Source: Treponema sp.
GTDB taxonomy: Bacteria; Spirochaetota; Spirochaetia; Treponematales; Treponemataceae
Assembly (NCBI GenBank): GCA_016282455.1
Contig: JAEEKM010000029.1
Location: forward strand, 1-7,199
Reading direction: 5' to 3'
Length of the DNA stretch: 7,199 nucleotides
In this document: in pieces, positions 6,118 to 7,199 of the stretch
How the letters are laid out: every line of letters begins with the position of its first letter
How positions within the stretch are numbered: the first letter of the stretch is position 1
The notes under the pieces: generated by a model
What the model was told of the DNA's origin: nothing
Database searches by the model: none
The model's input: only the letters and a program-made list of their open reading frames with translations
Position numbers and translations under genes: made by a program

Positions 6118-6728
6118 AAAACGGGGACAGAATAGTGCAGGGCATAGCTTCCCTGGTGCTGCTTGCATTTGTACTTGCATTATTCTCCCTGGGCTTTAAA
6201 TACATAGAATGTAAAATTGCCTTAAAAAAACTACAGTTCTTTCCCCAGTCAGACTACGCACATTTTATCCTTTACGGAAGCAGTGAACGCGAACACACGG
6301 TAAGCGGAACCCTCATGCTTTACGACACGGACGGAACAGAAGTTTCCCGAATTGAACGCTCCTGGAACGACAGCCGGCTTGGAATAGAATACGTGGTCGT
6401 TACCATGGGAAACAAAAGTGCCGCTTTTCCCTACCGCATTTTTGGCGGAAGTTCAGTTCCCCTTTCCTCAGGTAAGTCTCACGGACATAACCTTTCCCAT
6501 TATGTGCTGAACGAAAAAGAATGTACCCTCATAGGAAAATCCATGGGGGAGGAAGCAAGAAAAAACTGGGGTAAGGTTGCAAGATTTGCCTATTCTCCTG
6601 CCTCAAGAATTTTTTCTTCTTCCATCGACTTTACCACAGTAAACCTTGCCGGCTGCCAGCCTGGAAAAGAATACCTTTTAAAGACAGACCAGTTCGGTAA
6701 CATAACGCTGGGTTATTGGCAAGATTGA
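6114..6728 (+). CDS. Membrane-anchored exported protein of unknown function
   Basis: A 204-residue protein with one hydrophobic segment at about residues 8-30 after a short N terminus (MKNGDRIVQG). There is no lipobox and no clear signal peptidase site, so it probably stays as an N-terminal anchor with the remaining 170 residues outside the cytoplasmic membrane. The exported part begins with a short helix (about 31-42) and continues with beta-rich segments. A recognisable stretch is SGTLMLYDTDG (64-74) followed by IERSW (80-84) and FPYRIFGG (105-112), which I recognise as no named family. The ATG shares ATGA with the ligA stop codon. The only upstream purine-rich sequence is GGTGGG, so translation is likely coupled to ligA. 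The gene ends without a visible terminator and a 64-nt gap follows before the next gene. Confident as a gene because of length, coupling and hydrophobic start; function unknown. Confidence 0.85.
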   Translation: MKNGDRIVQGIASLVLLAFVLALFSLGFKYIECKIALKKLQFFPQSDYAHFILYGSSEREHTVSGTLMLYDTDGTEVSRIERSWNDSRLGIEYVVVTMGNKSAAFPYRIFGGSSVPLSSGKSHGHNLSHYVLNEKECTLIGKSMGEEARKNWGKVARFAYSPASRIFSSSIDFTTVNLAGCQPGKEYLLKTDQFGNITLGYWQD

Positions 6729-6756
6729 AAACATAGTGTATTCTGTAAAGAATGGG

Positions 6757-6762
6757 TATAGT
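6757..6762 (+). promoter_or_regulatory. Possible -10 box before the last gene
   Basis: TATAGT in the 64-nt gap matches the -10 consensus at five of six bases, and a predicted start near 6769 would leave the AAGGAG site in the transcript. There is no convincing -35 box at 16-18 bp, so this is a weak candidate. It is listed because the gap is the only long one inside the rightward cluster. Confidence 0.2.
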
Positions 6763-6780
6763 GGCAAAACTCTGCCCTTT

Positions 6781-6786
6781 AAGGAG
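6781..6786 (+). promoter_or_regulatory. Ribosome binding site for the GTG-started gene
   Basis: AAGGAG, the strongest Shine-Dalgarno sequence in the window, lies 6 nt before GTG at 6793. It fixes the start of the last gene, for which no upstream in-frame ATG was considered better. Confidence 0.7.
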
Positions 6787-6792
6787 CTTCTC

Positions 6793-7199
6793 GTGTCTGA
6801 AAAAAAACATACATTTTTGAAAATTCCACAGACAAAAAATACTGTGCGTGCCAACATAATGCTTGCTTTTGGAATAGTCTTGCTTTTTGTGGGGCTCTTT
6901 TTCCTTGTAAGAACTTTTGTAGACGGCAATAAAGTCTTTTTTGCAAGGGATGTAATTATGATTGGGGCAGGCTGCCTCTTTCTGTTCTTTGCATTCGCCT
7001 TTACCGGAAACAGCCTCTTTGTTTTCTTAGGTATTTTCTTTGTCATAACGGGAATAATCTCCCTTTTGTGCGACACGCAAATCATTCCCCTGACATTTAA
7101 AAGTCTCTGGCCTACCTGGGTTATTGCAAGCGGACTGGCTCTTGTTCCTGCGGGGCTTTACAAACTGCGCCGTATAAGAACCATTTACTTTTTTCCTGC
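6793..7199 (+). CDS. Polytopic membrane protein, N-terminal part (3' end outside window)
   Basis: Open from GTG at 6793 to the window edge: 135 complete codons. The start is supported by AAGGAG 6 nt upstream and by an immediately following hydrophilic, lysine-rich N terminus (residues 1-20). Four hydrophobic segments follow at roughly 21-40, 53-70, 73-92 and 104-122, linked by very short loops, then a basic stretch (KLRRIR, 124-129) marking a cytoplasmic side. The pairs of short helices and the segment SLWPTWVIASGLALVPAG (104-121) recall the small membrane modules of the LiaI/LiaF (DUF5668) type, in which a WP motif precedes a glycine-containing helix. The resemblance is loose and I would not name it on that. 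What follows residue 135 is unseen and may include a soluble domain. It is on the same strand as the ligA cluster after a 64-nt gap with no terminator, so read-through is plausible. Confidence 0.8.
   Translation, partial: MSEKKHTFLKIPQTKNTVRANIMLAFGIVLLFVGLFFLVRTFVDGNKVFFARDVIMIGAGCLFLFFAFAFTGNSLFVFLGIFFVITGIISLLCDTQIIPLTFKSLWPTWVIASGLALVPAGLYKLRRIRTIYFFP

Noticed and set aside
6729..6792. Rho-independent terminator after the 204-residue gene
   Set aside because: I find no GC-rich hairpin followed by a T run in this gap, so the cluster may continue into the last gene.
6678..7085. Minus-strand open frame of 135 codons rich in Lys and Pro
   Set aside because: It is antisense to the end of the 204-residue protein and to the GTG-started membrane gene, which has the strongest ribosome binding site in the window. 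Antisense frames of Phe-rich membrane genes often read as Lys-rich.
1..7199. Defence system, toxin-antitoxin pair, prophage, insertion sequence or CRISPR array
   Set aside because: No transposase, integrase, nuclease, direct-repeat array or small paired genes are visible; the window reads as a conserved chromosomal neighbourhood.

Overview
The window looks like chromosomal DNA from a spirochaete, most likely a Treponema relative. The basis is the form of the DNA ligase (an MPMGSQEK-type segment in the nucleotidyltransferase domain and a divergent OB fold), a lipoprotein with a relaxed LLSC lipobox, moderate-to-low GC with many A/T runs, and several secreted or membrane proteins that I cannot place outside that group. 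The genus call is inference. There is no sign of a mobile element, CRISPR array, rRNA or tRNA.

Layout: a long membrane protein gene reads leftwards on the minus strand from 1436 and runs off the left edge. Its N-terminal signal sequence and exported domain are followed by a block of membrane helices; the function is unknown. A 64-bp divergent intergenic region (1437-1500) carries promoter-like sequences for both directions. From 1501 everything reads rightwards as one compact cluster: (1) a 388-residue cytoplasmic protein whose C-terminal half resembles a degenerate GHKL (histidine-kinase-like ATPase) fold; (2) a 217-residue lipoprotein starting 1 nt after it; (3) trmB, tRNA (guanine-N7)-methyltransferase, 7 nt later; (4) ligA, NAD-dependent DNA ligase, overlapping trmB by 14 nt; (5) a 204-residue membrane-anchored exported protein overlapping ligA by 4 nt (ATGA); (6) after a 64-nt gap, a GTG-started multi-helix membrane protein that runs off the right edge.

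The spacing suggests genes 1501-6728 are co-transcribed, with translational coupling at the junctions that lack a Shine-Dalgarno sequence. Only trmB (tRNA modification) and ligA (joining of nicks in replication and repair) have firm functions, so the cluster mixes housekeeping information-processing enzymes with envelope proteins of unknown role. No obvious pathway ties them together. The points most worth following are the unannotated GHKL-like protein, the divergent exported/membrane protein at the left, the near-leaderless geometry of the divergent promoters, the acidic N-terminal tail on TrmB, and the altered OB-fold motif in LigA.
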